Assembly: GCA_000697665.1 (NCBI GenBank)
Contig: KL197710.1
Span: forward strand, 1,149,779 to 1,213,778
Direction: 5' to 3'
Length of the DNA stretch: 64,000 bases
From: Jaapia argillacea MUCL 33604
Taxonomy: Eukaryota > Basidiomycota > Agaricomycetes > Jaapiales > Jaapiaceae
Below, piece after piece: positions 12,136-23,710 of the stretch. How positions within the stretch are numbered: the first letter of the stretch is position 1; every line of letters begins with the position of its first letter. A model generated the notes under the pieces. It was not told the DNA's origin, ran no database searches, and worked only from the letters and a program-made list of their open reading frames with translations. The translations under genes were made by a program, and so were the position numbers.

Positions 12136-15100
12136 TCACCGCTGAGCAGTGCTCCCGACTAGCAATAACCCAAACCTCGCAGACGGCTTAACGACGTCCA
12201 TTGGAAGGCGGAAGGGTTGATCAGCAGTGGGCACACCGTGATGTAAGAGGGGTGTGGATTTTTCGGCCTTGTCCCTGCCCTTGCCCTTGGCATCAAGGAG
12301 ATGTGGGGGACAGGGAAGAGGAGGTCCAAGCAAAGGCGTGAGGAGTAACTGTGAGCGCGACAAGTATTCAGAGACTTCTTCGTCGGTCACAGGTGACTTA
12401 TGAGAAGTGTGGATGGCCTTCGAGATCTATAGCGAAGGGAAAAACCACAAGTCAACCAAAACCACGACAATAGAGACGACAATGTTGCTACCTGGTTTTT
12501 CTTCGTCTTAAACGAAGCAGCAATGTCCGCGAACCCACGTAGGGCGGCCAATTTGCTGAGGAACGACAGATCCCATAGTGATTGCACACGTTCTGAAGGC
12601 CAGCCGTGCTCCTGACTTGACTCGCGTAGTCGAAGCACAAATGCTCGAAGGCACTCCCCTGCCAAGCGATCTCGTGCCTCGGGCTGGTGTGACATACCCA
12701 AATTCAGGATGGCCGTAGACAACGAGAATAAAGCCTGCATAAGTGCAGAAGATGGTTCGGACGGAGAGAAACCTGTGACAAGGACTTGTTCAGCAAGCAT
12801 TTGAATGTGTGATGATAAAGCATGCCTGTATAATCGTGTCGTTGATCACTTGCGGAGCCATCTTCGTGGAAACGGTGGACAATATCTGACACTATCCAGG
12901 TTTTCCATCGGTCTATCATCCCGTTGTGGATTTTCCGTGTCCTTTCACGGAAGTCTGCACGGAAATGTGAGCTCAGAATACAGGAGGAAAACTTCGGGGA
13001 ACTCACTTTGAGAGGCCTCAGTCCGACAGCCCAAGCTTGCGACAAGTGGAGCAGACGTAGATAGTTCGTCCGCTAACCTTCCCACGAACATAATCTGAGG
13101 TAAAGTGAAGGCTTGTAACGAGAATGAGATGGCAAGTCGATTCGGAAGCAGTGAAGGTATAATACGCACCTGAATCGTCAGCGGGTTCTCCGCACGCAGA
13201 TGCCAGATTATCAACTAGACTATTACAGAACGACTCCACGGTGGGGTGATATTCTTCCATCAGAAGCTGAATAAGTTTTCTACAAACCAGATTCAGTAAG
13301 ACCCCAATTAAACTAGAAGCGGCGAGCAAACAGGGTATCATCGTCGTTGGCCTTCATCCCCTTCCTGGTCCCTTGCATATTAGCCCCAAAGGTCTCTAAT
13401 CCAGTAACAAGCTCGTCCAAGAGGGGCGTCCGGTCAGCCACCTGACGCTGTAAAGCTGACTTGTACTTCAAAAAGGCTGTAAGGTCCGATGACTCCGAGG
13501 GACCTGGAATCGGAGGGCTTTCGTAGATACGATCCACGCCTGTGAGGACTAAAATCGAGTCAAGGCTGGCCTGCTACAAAGGGCATTGTAGAATCTCACC
13601 TGGATGTGATGATTCCGAACTCCCCTTTAGTGTAGCGAGGGCAGTAGCTAAGCGTTCGCGGAAGTCTTCCTGAGCCTTTCCAAAAGACGCCTTCCAGAGA
13701 GCCGTGATCCGCTTCAGGCATACGGCGTCGCAGGCAGATTTCATCTGACCGTTCTCCAGACGGTCAAGTCCTGAGGACCCATCTAGCCACTTTCGCAGCC
13801 AAATCCTGACTTTCCAGACTTCTCTTATGGTGTGTAGGTCAGCCATCCACGCCTCCATAACAGTTTGATAATGTTCAAGGGCTTTCTGGAACCACTTGCC
13901 GAGACTATGATTCAAGTGAGCTTGATTCATAGTCGAAGATGGTGATGATAGGTCGACATAGGGTTTGTACGACTTGATATTGGGAGGGAGGGAGAGAAAG
14001 TGGGTTGACGAAGGTAAGCTTGAGAGAAGGTGCTGTGTGGTCAGAAAAAGCTCCGTGGGTAGAATTTCGACGCCGCTGGGGGACCGAGGGTCTGACTGAA
14101 TATGACCCAGGACACAAGATATCAGGGATGGTTTGCCATTATCTTGGGCCTGAAAGACATCTCGAGCTGTGGTCACCGTCCCGGATACAGCCTCCAACAC
14201 AGTCCGCATCTTTTGTCGCACGTCGCGAACAACGGCTTTCGCCGGTTTGGAAGCAGCATCAGATTTTAGCTTGGGAGCGCCAGGAGCATGGCCATTCCCC
14301 TGCTTTGATGAGGATTGCACGGGGGTCTGATAAGCTGCCAGTATGGTTTGGAGTGCCCTCGTACGCTGAGCAAGGAACGTGGATAACGTTTCCGCGAGTG
14401 GGCGAGAATCAAGGAGGTGGAGAGTGAGAAGGGTTGCACAAACATCCTCCGAAGACGATTGATTTTCCCTGAGAGACAACGTGGCCTTATGCGTAATTTG
14501 GGATCGAAACTGGGCGACTGTATCCCATTGTCGTTGGACAAGAGGAAATTGCTCCTGGAAAGACGGCGTTGGAGACGCAAGGAAGAAGCACAGTGGGCAC
14601 ACCTACCTGAACGTTAACGCCATATTGTATCCAACTGTCCTCATCGTCAGTGTCAGTACGGACTAACGCCCGGTGAACCACCCGAGCCAGAAGAAACAAC
14701 CAAGCGGCCTGGAAGAATTTCTTCCGCTCAAGAAGCCTCCAAATGTGCTCTGGCGCATCCAAAAGGAGTTTCATGTGTGTGGCGAGTGACTGTAAGGCTT
14801 GTAGTTGATCATCTGCCCACACCGTCAATCCAGAATCACGATAGGACTGGCATCCAGCAGACTCACCGTCCTTCTTTGGCAGGGAAGGCCTATTAGACGT
14901 CACCGCCTGTTCACTCTCCGGTATTTTAGTCTTCATTTCTTCCAGAGCTTCAACCACTCGTTGGGATGAGCGGGAGATAGATATGATTGACGTAGATGCT
15001 TGCAGGAGATCCCGATATCGTTCCCTGCGCTTTCATTTACTTGTCTCAATATTGCTGTTCTCCGTAGTTTGCAATCCTACGCACCCAACCATAAGTCTAA

Positions 15101-15463
15101 GTTCCTCTTGTTTCGCCTCTGCATCCGCTCTAATAACCAAGCATCTCATGAGCTCATTGCCAGCACGCCGCAGTCAGAGAACCAAAAGTCCAATCACCTC
15201 AGGCGTTGCTGGTACCATTTCACTTCAGCGACGGTGTGTCGTGTAAAGAGTTCATCTGGATCCACGTCGTCCACATTGTTTTCGAGAGTCCCAAGTAGTG
15301 ATCGGCTGGAATGCGCCGCTGAGCGGGGTGAAGGGTATCCTTGCCCGTTGGTTCTAGGGTCAACGCTGAGAGTCACAGGTTGGGAGAGGTTAGGCAACGC
15401 CTTCAAAGATGCGGCTGGCGAGGCCAAGGACCCGATAGACGTCGCGGATGGTCGTCGGGCCAT
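12136..15463 (-). CDS. COG1: Conserved oligomeric Golgi complex subunit 1
   Basis: A subunit of the COG tethering complex, which acts in retrograde vesicle traffic within the Golgi. I start at ATG 15463 (MARRPSATSIGSLASPAASL) because the coding character begins there; an in-frame ATG at 15559 is possible. The conserved Cog1/Vps51 head DPDELFTRHTVAEVKWYQQR runs across an intron into an ADAEAKQEELRLMVG-type stretch and a YRDLLQAS motif. Next comes a long helical region with TVWADDQLQALQSLATHMKL and HIWRLLERKKFFQAAWLFLL. Further exons at about 14602-13574, 13537-13313, 13341-13018, 12800-12387 and 12390-12136 supply the C-terminal helices, including RIYESPPIP and DELVTGLE. I did not fix every intron edge. 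Head motifs plus total size make the assignment firm. Confidence 0.88.
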
Positions 15464-15673
15464 CACCAAGTCCTGCAGTTGGACGTGACAAGGGATAAAC
15501 AAGACATCGGCATTCGCCGTCCGACATAGTCGAAGTGGCCATTCCATTATTCGTATCAACTACTACCTAGTTCCCTGGTATCTATGTTCGACAACTCAGA
15601 ATGTCCAGAAGGGGGGACAGAGACAATTAGATGGATAACATGAAAAAATACTGGGCACGACAAGAATACACCA

Positions 15674-17001
15674 TCACTTCTCAATATCGCCCGACTTGCC
15701 GATATCGACTTCCACTTCACTCATGTTCCTCGATCGCTCGGTTTGTAGAGGAACACTGGTGTGCGCTGGTGCTGGTGCACGGGGACCTGCTGATCTTGGA
15801 CTTTCAGCTTGTGACTGGGAAGTCGATGGTGAATGAGAGTTGGCCATTCGTTGGTCAAGAGCTTTCAAGGCCATGGCGCTAGAAAACCAACGTGTTAGAT
15901 ACGTGATATGCCGATATACGTGGAAAGCCGAACCGTCTCCGTTCCGCCTCTGCTCTGGCGCCTCCTGGGACAGGTGCATAACCGCCAGCCTCCAGGTCAG
16001 GACCGGCTGATGGGATCAAATGGAAACGAGTCGCCAAGGAATGAATCGTGTTGGCTAGGAGGGTTACGGGTTTGCTGGATTCCAAGGAACATTAGGTGGA
16101 CGGTAAAACGGATGGAATTGAGCACATACTGTACGAAAGGAGGGAACCATATCAGGAAAGCGAATGTTTCACTGTGGTCACCATAGGTACTCCCTCCACC
16201 CATAACATCGCCTGTGTTCTTCTTGTAGAATCGCAAGAAGACATAAGCTGCCAACCAGCCAAATTGGATGAGAATATATGGACATTGCAGCCCAATAAGG
16301 CAAAGGACGGTTGATAGTGTCACATATGCCATAGGGAGACTCTGAAATAATTGTGAGGACTGGGGCGAGTCAGAGGGATGAGAGCATACCTTCACTCGAG
16401 CTCTGAAAATTCCGAAGATTTGTACCTGATGTTCAGGTATGATTTGTGTGAAGGCGACGAGTACAGCTGTCTGCAAGGCCATCTGGCCGTGGTATTGCAT
16501 TCCGTACCTGCAACTAATCATTAGAGGCACACACATGACTTGGCAGAACCACGCACAGGAACAAATCGGCATTTTTTGTTGCTACAAACTCTATCCAGTT
16601 CAACACGAAAGAGATGATGTTTGGGATGGCGATGGATACGAGGATGAATTTCAATGTTTCAATAGTTCCCCATAGTCGTTCCATGTATCTTAATGATGCC
16701 GGAACGAGCAGTAGCGTCACTGCGAGCTGTGATGCATTGGCGTCAAAGTGCCGTTCCGCAGAAGATGACGATGACATACCTCTATCAGATTCGTCTCCAC
16801 CAAACCCGCCGTCACAAATGTCCATGGGTAGAATACACTTGACCCAGGTATAAGGGTAAGCCAAGGTGCGGCATGGGGGTCGTTGGTTTGCCACCGTATC
16901 CAGTAATAAAACAGAGAAGCAAAGACGGTAGCCCCAGTGAAAGCGCGCGTCACTGGCGGTACTGAAGCAACATAGTGGAACGGCGTGGAGAGAATGGCCA
17001 T
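15674..17001 (-). CDS. TMEM115-like rhomboid-fold Golgi membrane protein
   Basis: A multi-span membrane protein of the TMEM115 (DUF1751) family, a catalytically dead rhomboid relative reported in Golgi retrograde transport. I start at ATG 17001 (MAILSTPFHYVASVPPVTR) because upstream codons in that frame look non-coding. Exons encode PWLTLIPGSSVFYPWTFVTA with GLVETNLIE, then LRYMERLWGTIETLKF, a membrane segment ISFVLNWIEF, the YHGQMALQTAVLVAFTQIIP stretch, FGWLAAYVFLRFYKK, and a soluble tail. The tail contains FPFDPISRS, an Ala/Pro/Ser-rich stretch and a final MSEVEVDIGKSGDIEK. The motifs GxxxRYMERLWG and QxxPEHxVxxFG fit the family. The gene is divergent from FAM32A. The family call is good; the yeast name is not certain. 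Confidence 0.8.
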
Positions 17002-17383
17002 CCTAGCGTCTCTTTCCTGGTATTTGAGCTCAGACAGGCAAGGAAAGACAGACACCAGATATTGTCCAGGCAGGCTCAGCGCAAAACCGTCGAGTCGACT
17101 TCGCGATTCCTCGAAGTCACTGCTTGCGCCCACGAAGTTTGCCCCTGTTTGTACAGGGTGGCGCTCAGCACTGCGGCTTCGGGGACACCTGCATGGAGAA
17201 AACATTGCGTAGATTATATAGTCAATGAACGCCTGCGAGAGACGGTATCTGGCCGCTAATAAGTCAATCTTGTAGGTGCGACAGGTGCGACCCCTCCAGA
17301 CCTTTCATGCAAGAGGTTGCAGGTGAGAAAGTTGCATCAATTCCCGTGACAGTGTGACAGCCAGAACTTGGACACCGACGTCT
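17002..17383. promoter_or_regulatory. Divergent promoter region, TMEM115-like / FAM32A
   Basis: A 382-base region between two divergent start codons, presumably serving both genes. It holds no gene I can support. The clearest repeated feature is a directly repeated AGGTGCGACAGGTGCGAC near 17274-17291. Confidence 0.5.
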
Positions 17384-17950
17384 ATGTCGGATTATGACTT
17401 TCGCCCAGGCGGCTCGCTCAAGCTCAAGGGCGGTGTGGCCGAGGGCGGCGTTGTGAAGAAGTGAGTCTGGCTTTTATACCCCTCGGTTTTCTTGATCTCT
17501 GATCCTTTGCTTCAGGAAAAAGAAGTCCTCGAAATCTCAGGCTAGGCACGACAAGGAGCGCGAACTTGAACGCCAGCGGGAGGCCCGGCTGAAGGAGGAT
17601 GAAGAGGAGGCCAAATCAGGATCCCCCTCTACTAGCAGCAGAAACTCCCCTGCTGTTGGTGGGAGTAATGACAGGAAGACCGATGCAGAACGCCGGTTTG
17701 AGGAGACACAAAAGCGTAGAGTGAGTGTCGTTGGTTTATGTTTATTCGGAAAGTCTGACGATTTTTGGCTCGCAGCTAGCAGAGAAAGTTGCGAGGCTGG
17801 CGAACAAGTCGCATAAGGATCGTGTCAGCGACTTTAATGCTAAACTGGAGGCCCTCAGCGAGCACCACGACATTCCCAAGGTTGGTCTGCGGTTTCTTGG
17901 CTGGTCTGTGCGCTTGCTCACGTGTGTTCCGATAGGTCGGTCCGGGATAA
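17384..17950 (+). CDS. FAM32A: FAM32A-like nuclear protein
   Basis: A 133-residue protein of the FAM32A (DUF1754) family. The family is associated with the spliceosome: human FAM32A is seen in the catalytic-stage complex near the exon ligation site. Exons: 17384-17460, 17516-17720, 17776-17880 and 17936-17950 (402 nt, phases closing). The start MSDYDFRPGGSLKLKGG is the family signature. A lysine-rich stretch (KKKKSSKSQARHDKERE) and a charged middle follow. The end is DFNAKLEALSEHHDIPKVGPG, with the HxDIPKVGPG ending typical of fungal members. The last exon is only 15 nt, so no single open frame shows the true C-terminus. Confidence 0.93.
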
Positions 17951-18226
17951 GACGAGCCAGTTTCCCCTGTGCCCCACCCTCAGCTTTCGTCCTCGTTGTG
18001 TCGATTTGGTGGCCCTCGTCCATACCCTTGTCAAGTTCTCGTTTGCATGTTCTTCTCCCCCCAATCCTGTAGACTATCCCGTCCTGCAATGTAGACTAAC
18101 AACGTGCCTGAGATCTATCTATTATTGTTCCGTATTTGCATCAAGTGGGGTGACGGAAATGTCGGGACATGAAATTCTTGGTTCTGACTTTGCACCGCTC
18201 TTTGCTGGTTGCACTCTGGCCACACT

Positions 18227-20426
18227 ATGAAGCCTGACACTGTCGTATCTGAAAAGAAAGGGCACGTCTGTCCCCCTTCTAATGCTACACACCCCTCGAA
18301 TCGCTGGGAGTCTCTCTTTGTCTACTCGTTCATCTGCAAGTTTACGAACTTGAGAGGACATGTCGAAGGATTACAGTCCCCTATGGAGTCAGTTGGGTAA
18401 ATCTTCCACTTCTTTTCACCACGACTGATCTATCGTCCTGCATCATGCTAGTTTTGAAGCGGCGTTGCTGTCAAAAGAACCAAACCCCATCATAACGGAG
18501 GTTTTGGCTCGTTTCATTCGAAACCTTCGACCACAAACGCGCAATGTGAGGTGAGGGAGCATTCGGGCGTGTTACGGGTGCCACGAAAATCGCTGATGGA
18601 GCTGCGGGTGTCGCTAGCACGGATCAGATCTCGAGTACGGTGGCGAGTGTGATGGCAGATTACATGAAGGCATCGGAGAGAACGATTTTCTGGGACGAGG
18701 ACCTAAAAGTGAATGTGGATCCCTTTCAAGGATTGGAAGGGGGGTTCTTCACTGCGGATTGGGACATCAAGGTGAGTACCGTTGCTCCTTTGTCATCGTC
18801 TATATCCCTAACTTCGTCAACACCGTCAATCCAGCTCAAGATCCTTCGTCAACTCGTTGAACTGCAGCTCTCTCATGCTCCTGAAATCAAGGGCATCATC
18901 GATCGTGCATGGGGAGTGGTTCACAACAAACACAAGAAGCAAGACAAGCCGGCTGCGGCACCTGAGCCCGCCGAGTCTGCCAATCAAGAAAAGCTTCAAA
19001 TGATTCCTATCGGCCAGGACATCGCTCGCAAGCGTTACTGGATAGCAGATGGTCCGTGCACCCTTTCTTCGTGGCTCCCCTCTCCATATTTGTGTATATT
19101 TGGACCATGTGCTGATATTTCGCATTTTGTTTTCCTTATGTCCGAATTGGTCCCCCGGCGACCTTCTCCGCACTTGTTCCGTTTTATGGATCTTGCATCC
19201 TTTACGTCGCAGACTCTCCTCGGTTATATTTGTCGACGAACCCATGGAAAATCACCGCGACCTTCCAAACCATCTCGTCCTCACGAGAACAATATGTGGC
19301 CATCATCGAAAGGTTGAAGGCTGAGGCACCAGTGGAAGGGAAGGGGGGTGAGAAGAAACCAAAACTAGAGCAAGCCCATTTAGCCCTTGTAAAAGCTCTC
19401 GAAGGACGCTTAGAGGCTATTGATGCAGAACTAGCGGTGAGTTTTCTACCCCGAAGAGACTTTTGGTTGCGTAGATGGTGTTTTATCAAAGCAATGCCAT
19501 CTCATGATTTTTTCTCTTCGATTTCTCCTTCATCTGACATTTTCTGACGTTTTTGGTGATATTTAGAGAGTAGCCAAAGCGCGAAGAAAGATTGAACAGA
19601 AACAACTATTCAATGTACAAGCCGAAATCCGCCAAACGAGACTACGGCGAGTTACTCGTCGACCAGATTATGCATACCTTGAAAATGGCGGAGATGATGA
19701 GGTAATTTGTCCGATCTACTCCTATATTTCCATTTTGGTTTATCATCTTCCAATCAGGACGGTTTTGACGAGTACCAGCATCGCGAAGAACCAGACGATG
19801 ACGATTACCGAGACCAAGTGGAGGAGGAGCGCTTTTCATTATCGCGTTCTGCCACACCGAGTGGATCTGGGAGTCGGCGGCCATCCGCAGGACCTGATCG
19901 TCGAAGATCTACTCGAACTGCGGTTGTGAATGCGAATGGGAAACGAGCAGCTCCAGATGAAAAGTTGAATCATTGGAGAGGCGAGCGCCGCTCCACTCGC
20001 CTTGGAGCACCGCCTGAAATGCAATTGGACGAGCCAGTGATCAAACGTGCTCGAACAGAGGAGAGCAGCGCCAGCGCCAGTTCAGCGTCAGTCGAGCCAG
20101 CACCCGCTACCAATGGCCTCAAAATCAAAATCTCTGGCGCTGCCGCTCTAAAACCGACAGAAACTGCTTTAGAACAAGTTGCGGGAAAGAAAAAGAGCAA
20201 ATTCTGGTTTTACGCCGTGGAGCACATCGCTGGTGCCGCAACCTCTCAGCAACCTCTTCAGCCCTCGTCATCGAACCAGCCTGGACCTTCCCATCCGAAT
20301 TCCAACGGATACAGCAATGGGGGTGCTCATATGACTACGAATGGAAGAAACGGGAACGGGAACGGTGGGGAGAAAGCCCCGGAGGGTAGCTTATCGCCAG
20401 CATCAAGTCCGAGTTGGGACGGTTAA
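18227..20426 (+). CDS. WHIM1-domain chromatin protein
   Basis: A nuclear protein with a WHIM1 motif, the helical ruler-type module found in ISWI partners (Itc1/Ioc3, Acf1, WSTF families). Exons: 18227-18396, 18452-18550, 18618-18771, 18835-19051, 19213-19436, 19567-19701 and 19758-20426. The WHIM1 region starts with RWESLFVYSFICKFTNLRG and continues into FEAALLSKEPNPIITEVLAR. Later come LKILRQLVELQLSHAPEIK and IGQDIARKRYWIADD, then a long basic coiled region (RVAKARRKIEQKQLFNVQAE). The C-terminal third is low-complexity and basic, with RRSTRT and KRAR patches that fit nuclear import. The 161-nt intron at 19052-19212 and the 130-nt intron at 19437-19566 are long for this window. The specific remodeller partner is not identifiable. 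Confidence 0.8.
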
Positions 20427-20758
20427 CGACCTTGTCTTGACTTAGAGGACCCCGATTTCCACACACTCGTTTCCAACTCACATGTCCTTTCAGCAATTCA
20501 TACCCTATTATTCGACTAACACTTGCATTTATCCACCATTATTCTCGTATGTCGTCGTTGCAATTGTATTATAGACTGTCTATCGTTATATATTACTCTG
20601 CGCACTCTACGAACACTCCTGATTTCTCGCTCGGTGAAATCTACGCGAGTTCTAACTTGATCGAGGTTGGGCACGTGCCATGTCGGACATTGCCGAGAGG
20701 GTTTGAAGAAAGTCTGGAGTGCTTTGGGGAGAAGTGCTCCTGCTCAGCTTTCACCTTT
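20427..20758. other. Intergenic, upstream of OCT1
   Basis: A 332-base spacer with a TATA-like stretch (GTTATATATTAC near 20585). The OCT1 frame stays open upstream to 20549. Those codons look non-coding, so the ATG at 20759 was preferred. Confidence 0.45.
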
Positions 20759-23260
20759 ATGCTCGCCCGACAAGGCAGGAATGCGCTGTTCAAGCCAACA
20801 AGCTCGACGTTTCGCTTTCGAGGATGTCTACACGCAAAACGGGACGCAGCTAAAGTCGCTGTCCGAGCTGCTTCTACAGCTGTATCACCCACCACTATCG
20901 ACGAGACATCCCTCGTTTCCCTCTTCGATGAACCGGACTTTAGCTCGAGATCGTCTCTGCCAACAACTGGTATCTTTGGACACCCTTCCCTTACAACTCC
21001 GGCAGCTTTCAACGCTCTCGCAGAGTCTACCCTGCGTCGGGCTCAACTGCTGACAGAGCGAGTCCTTCGGGCATCCCAGTCCCGAGAGGAGCTGTCGAAG
21101 GTCATCAAGAATCTGGATAGACTCAGTGATATGCTATGTGGTGTAATTGACTTGGCAGAACTCATTCGCAATGCGCATCCCGACATGCTGTGGATTGATA
21201 GCGCCAATGAGGTTTATGAGAAGTTGTGTGAGTTCATGAATGTTTTAAACACTCATGTTGGTCTGTACGAGGTGCGTCACATGAAGTCATCAGTTTCAAG
21301 TCCCTGCTGATCCGAGAATCCTCAGGTCCTCAAAGAGGTACTCTCGGATGCGAACCTGGTGAAGTCGTTAAGTCGGGAGGCGTATCAAACGGCCCTGATC
21401 TTTTGGAGAGACTTCGAGAAGTCCGGCATTGATCTTCCTCCCGAGGAGAGAAACCGTTTCGTCACCCTCTCCTCTGAAATCCTCAGCCTAGGCCGACAAT
21501 TCCTCAACGAAGCCTCTGCCGCGCGACCGCCCACAGCTATCAAGTCTTCTGAGCTGGCGGGACTCAAAGACAAGGGAATGGGCGTCAGACTCCAGCTGCA
21601 AGCCCGCTTCACCCAGAAGGACCTATTGGTCTATCCAGGCTCGCTACAGGCTCAGATGATAATGCGTTCCGCTCCAGCCGAAGAACCCAGGCGGAAACTG
21701 TACATCGCAGCAAATTCCAGCGCGCCAGAACAGATCGAGACTCTGGAGAGGCTCCTTCAGGCGAGGGCGAAGTTGGCGCGGTTAGTTGGACGGGAGAGCT
21801 ATGCCCACATGACGCTACTGGATAAAATGGCAAAATGTCCAGGTCAGTGAGCATACGCCTTTTTGGTTTGTATCGACTCTAAATTGAGTCTTTGATATAG
21901 AGAATGTACATCACTTCTTGGACGCGTTAATGGACCACACCCGGCCGTATGCTCGTGGTGCTCTCAAAACTCTCAGTGTGAGGAAGGAAGCTCATCTGAG
22001 GACTCCATCTTTGCCAGTCATTCAGCCATGGGATAGAGATTACTACTGCCCGCCAGAACCACCTGCTCCCCCGGTTGCGTTACCACCCCTTACAGCCGGT
22101 ACTGTCTTCATGGCACTCTCGCGGCTATTCCGACACATCTATGGCATCACCTTGCGGCCAGCAGAAGTGGCGCCTGGAGAGGTGTGGCATACCGATGTGA
22201 AGAAGCTGGAGGTCATCGATGAGGATGCTGGTCTGATTGGATGGATCTATGCGGATTTGTTTGCGAGAAGAGGGAAGGCTGGTGGTGCCGCCCATTACAC
22301 CGTTCGATGTTCAAGAAGAACGGATGATGATGATATGGCTGGCGATTTAGCTGCCATCGGTGGTGAAGATCAGTTGCGTGATTGGGAGAAGCAGCAGCTG
22401 GAGCTTTCGAAGGAGTTCGAGGCGATGGGTCGGGGTAGGATCAAAGGTGTTGAGGGCGTATACCAGCTTCCCGTCGTGGTACTGCTGTGCGACTTTGCAA
22501 GGCCATCCCTCAAGAGGGGTGCAACTGTGCTGGAGTGGCACGATGTCTTGACATTATTCCACGAAATGGGACACGCTATGCACTGTGAGTTTCCCGGATC
22601 TTCGTGATCGGGGTGAATCTGACAGTATTTTCAGCTATGATTGGCCGGACAGAGTACCAAAACGTTTCAGGAACTCGCTGTGCAACGGACTTCGTCGAGC
22701 TGCCCTCAATCTTGATGGAACATTTCCTCACTTCGCCAGCGGTGCTATCCTTGTTCGATCAAAATGGGACCCAAGTCAGACAGATAGGAAACCATCATGA
22801 AGATCCTTGTCACTACATAGACACCCACTCCCAAATTCTCCTCGCCATGCTGGATCAGACGTACCACACCTCGTCCGTCCTCGAACGCGACTTCGATTCT
22901 ACAGCCGCCTTGGCGCACCTGCAATCAGCTCGTGGTCTCATCCCGTACGTCCCTGGTACATCATGGCAGACGCAGTTTGGCCATCTCTTCGGGTATGGCG
23001 CCACATACTACTCCTACCTCTTCGACCGCGCCATTGCGTCCCGGGTATGGCGGAAGATGTTCTCTCACGATCCTCTGAATAGGGAGACTGGAGAGAAATA
23101 CAAGCGGGAGATTTTGCAGTACGGTGGTGGGAAGGATCCGTGGGCCATGGTTGGCGCCTTGCTCAACGCGCCCGAACTGGAGACGGGAGATGCGGAGGCT
23201 ATGAGAGAGGTGGGCAAGTGGCGGTTGGAGGATGAGGTGGGGATGTCTGGCAGGCACTGA
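20759..23260 (+). CDS. OCT1: Mitochondrial intermediate peptidase (MIP), MAT-A flanking gene
   Basis: An M3-family zinc oligopeptidase of the mitochondrial matrix. It removes an octapeptide from imported precursors after the general processing peptidase has cut. Exons: 20759-21271, 21326-21842, 21901-22584 and 22635-23260, giving 2340 nt (779 aa), the usual size. The start [20 protein letters not shown] looks like a presequence. [14 protein letters not shown] and [10 protein letters not shown] follow. The catalytic zinc motif is FHEMGHAMH, split by the intron at 22585-22634, and continues [21 protein letters not shown] distal [14 protein letters not shown] stretch and [15 protein letters not shown] complete the catalytic domain. 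In Agaricomycetes MIP classically lies next to the HD mating-type genes, exactly as here. Confidence 0.97.
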
Positions 23261-23710
23261 GCATGCAGCAGAGGTAACTTATCTATCACAGTTTGTATCA
23301 TGTCTACCATCGAGGACGGCTTAGAATACACACTCAGTCTCCCAAAGACGCAAATTCACGATGGACTCCGGTGGAGTAAAGGGATGTTCAAAACCTCCTC
23401 CTTTGCATTCACAAGGGCTATCTAGGTCATGCAACGCAGCATATATCATAGATCCAGGAATAATAAGACGATGACTGTAAAAATAAGGATATGAAACAGT
23501 ACGATGATGTGAGAACGAGACAATGCAATGGATGATGGTAGACCATAGAGACGACAGATGACAACATAAAAACAGAGAGCAATGGAATAGCGATGAGGAG
23601 CAACGATGGAAACGGAAAACAATGGAACGACGGGGAATAGAAGATTTAAGTGATAAGTTATACGAAAACCGACGATGGGAAACGGAGATTATCTGGGCGG
23701 GGAAACGCAA
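23261..23710. other. Intergenic, OCT1/HD1 convergent 3' ends
   Basis: About 450 bases, A-rich on the plus strand. The open minus-strand frame at 23321-23710 lies directly behind the HD1 stop and is Ser/His/Phe-rich without domain character. It is best read as HD1 3' UTR. Confidence 0.5.

Noticed and set aside
23321-23710. 129-codon minus frame after HD1
   Set aside because: Lies directly behind the HD1 stop, of low-complexity Ser/His/Phe composition; best explained as 3' UTR.
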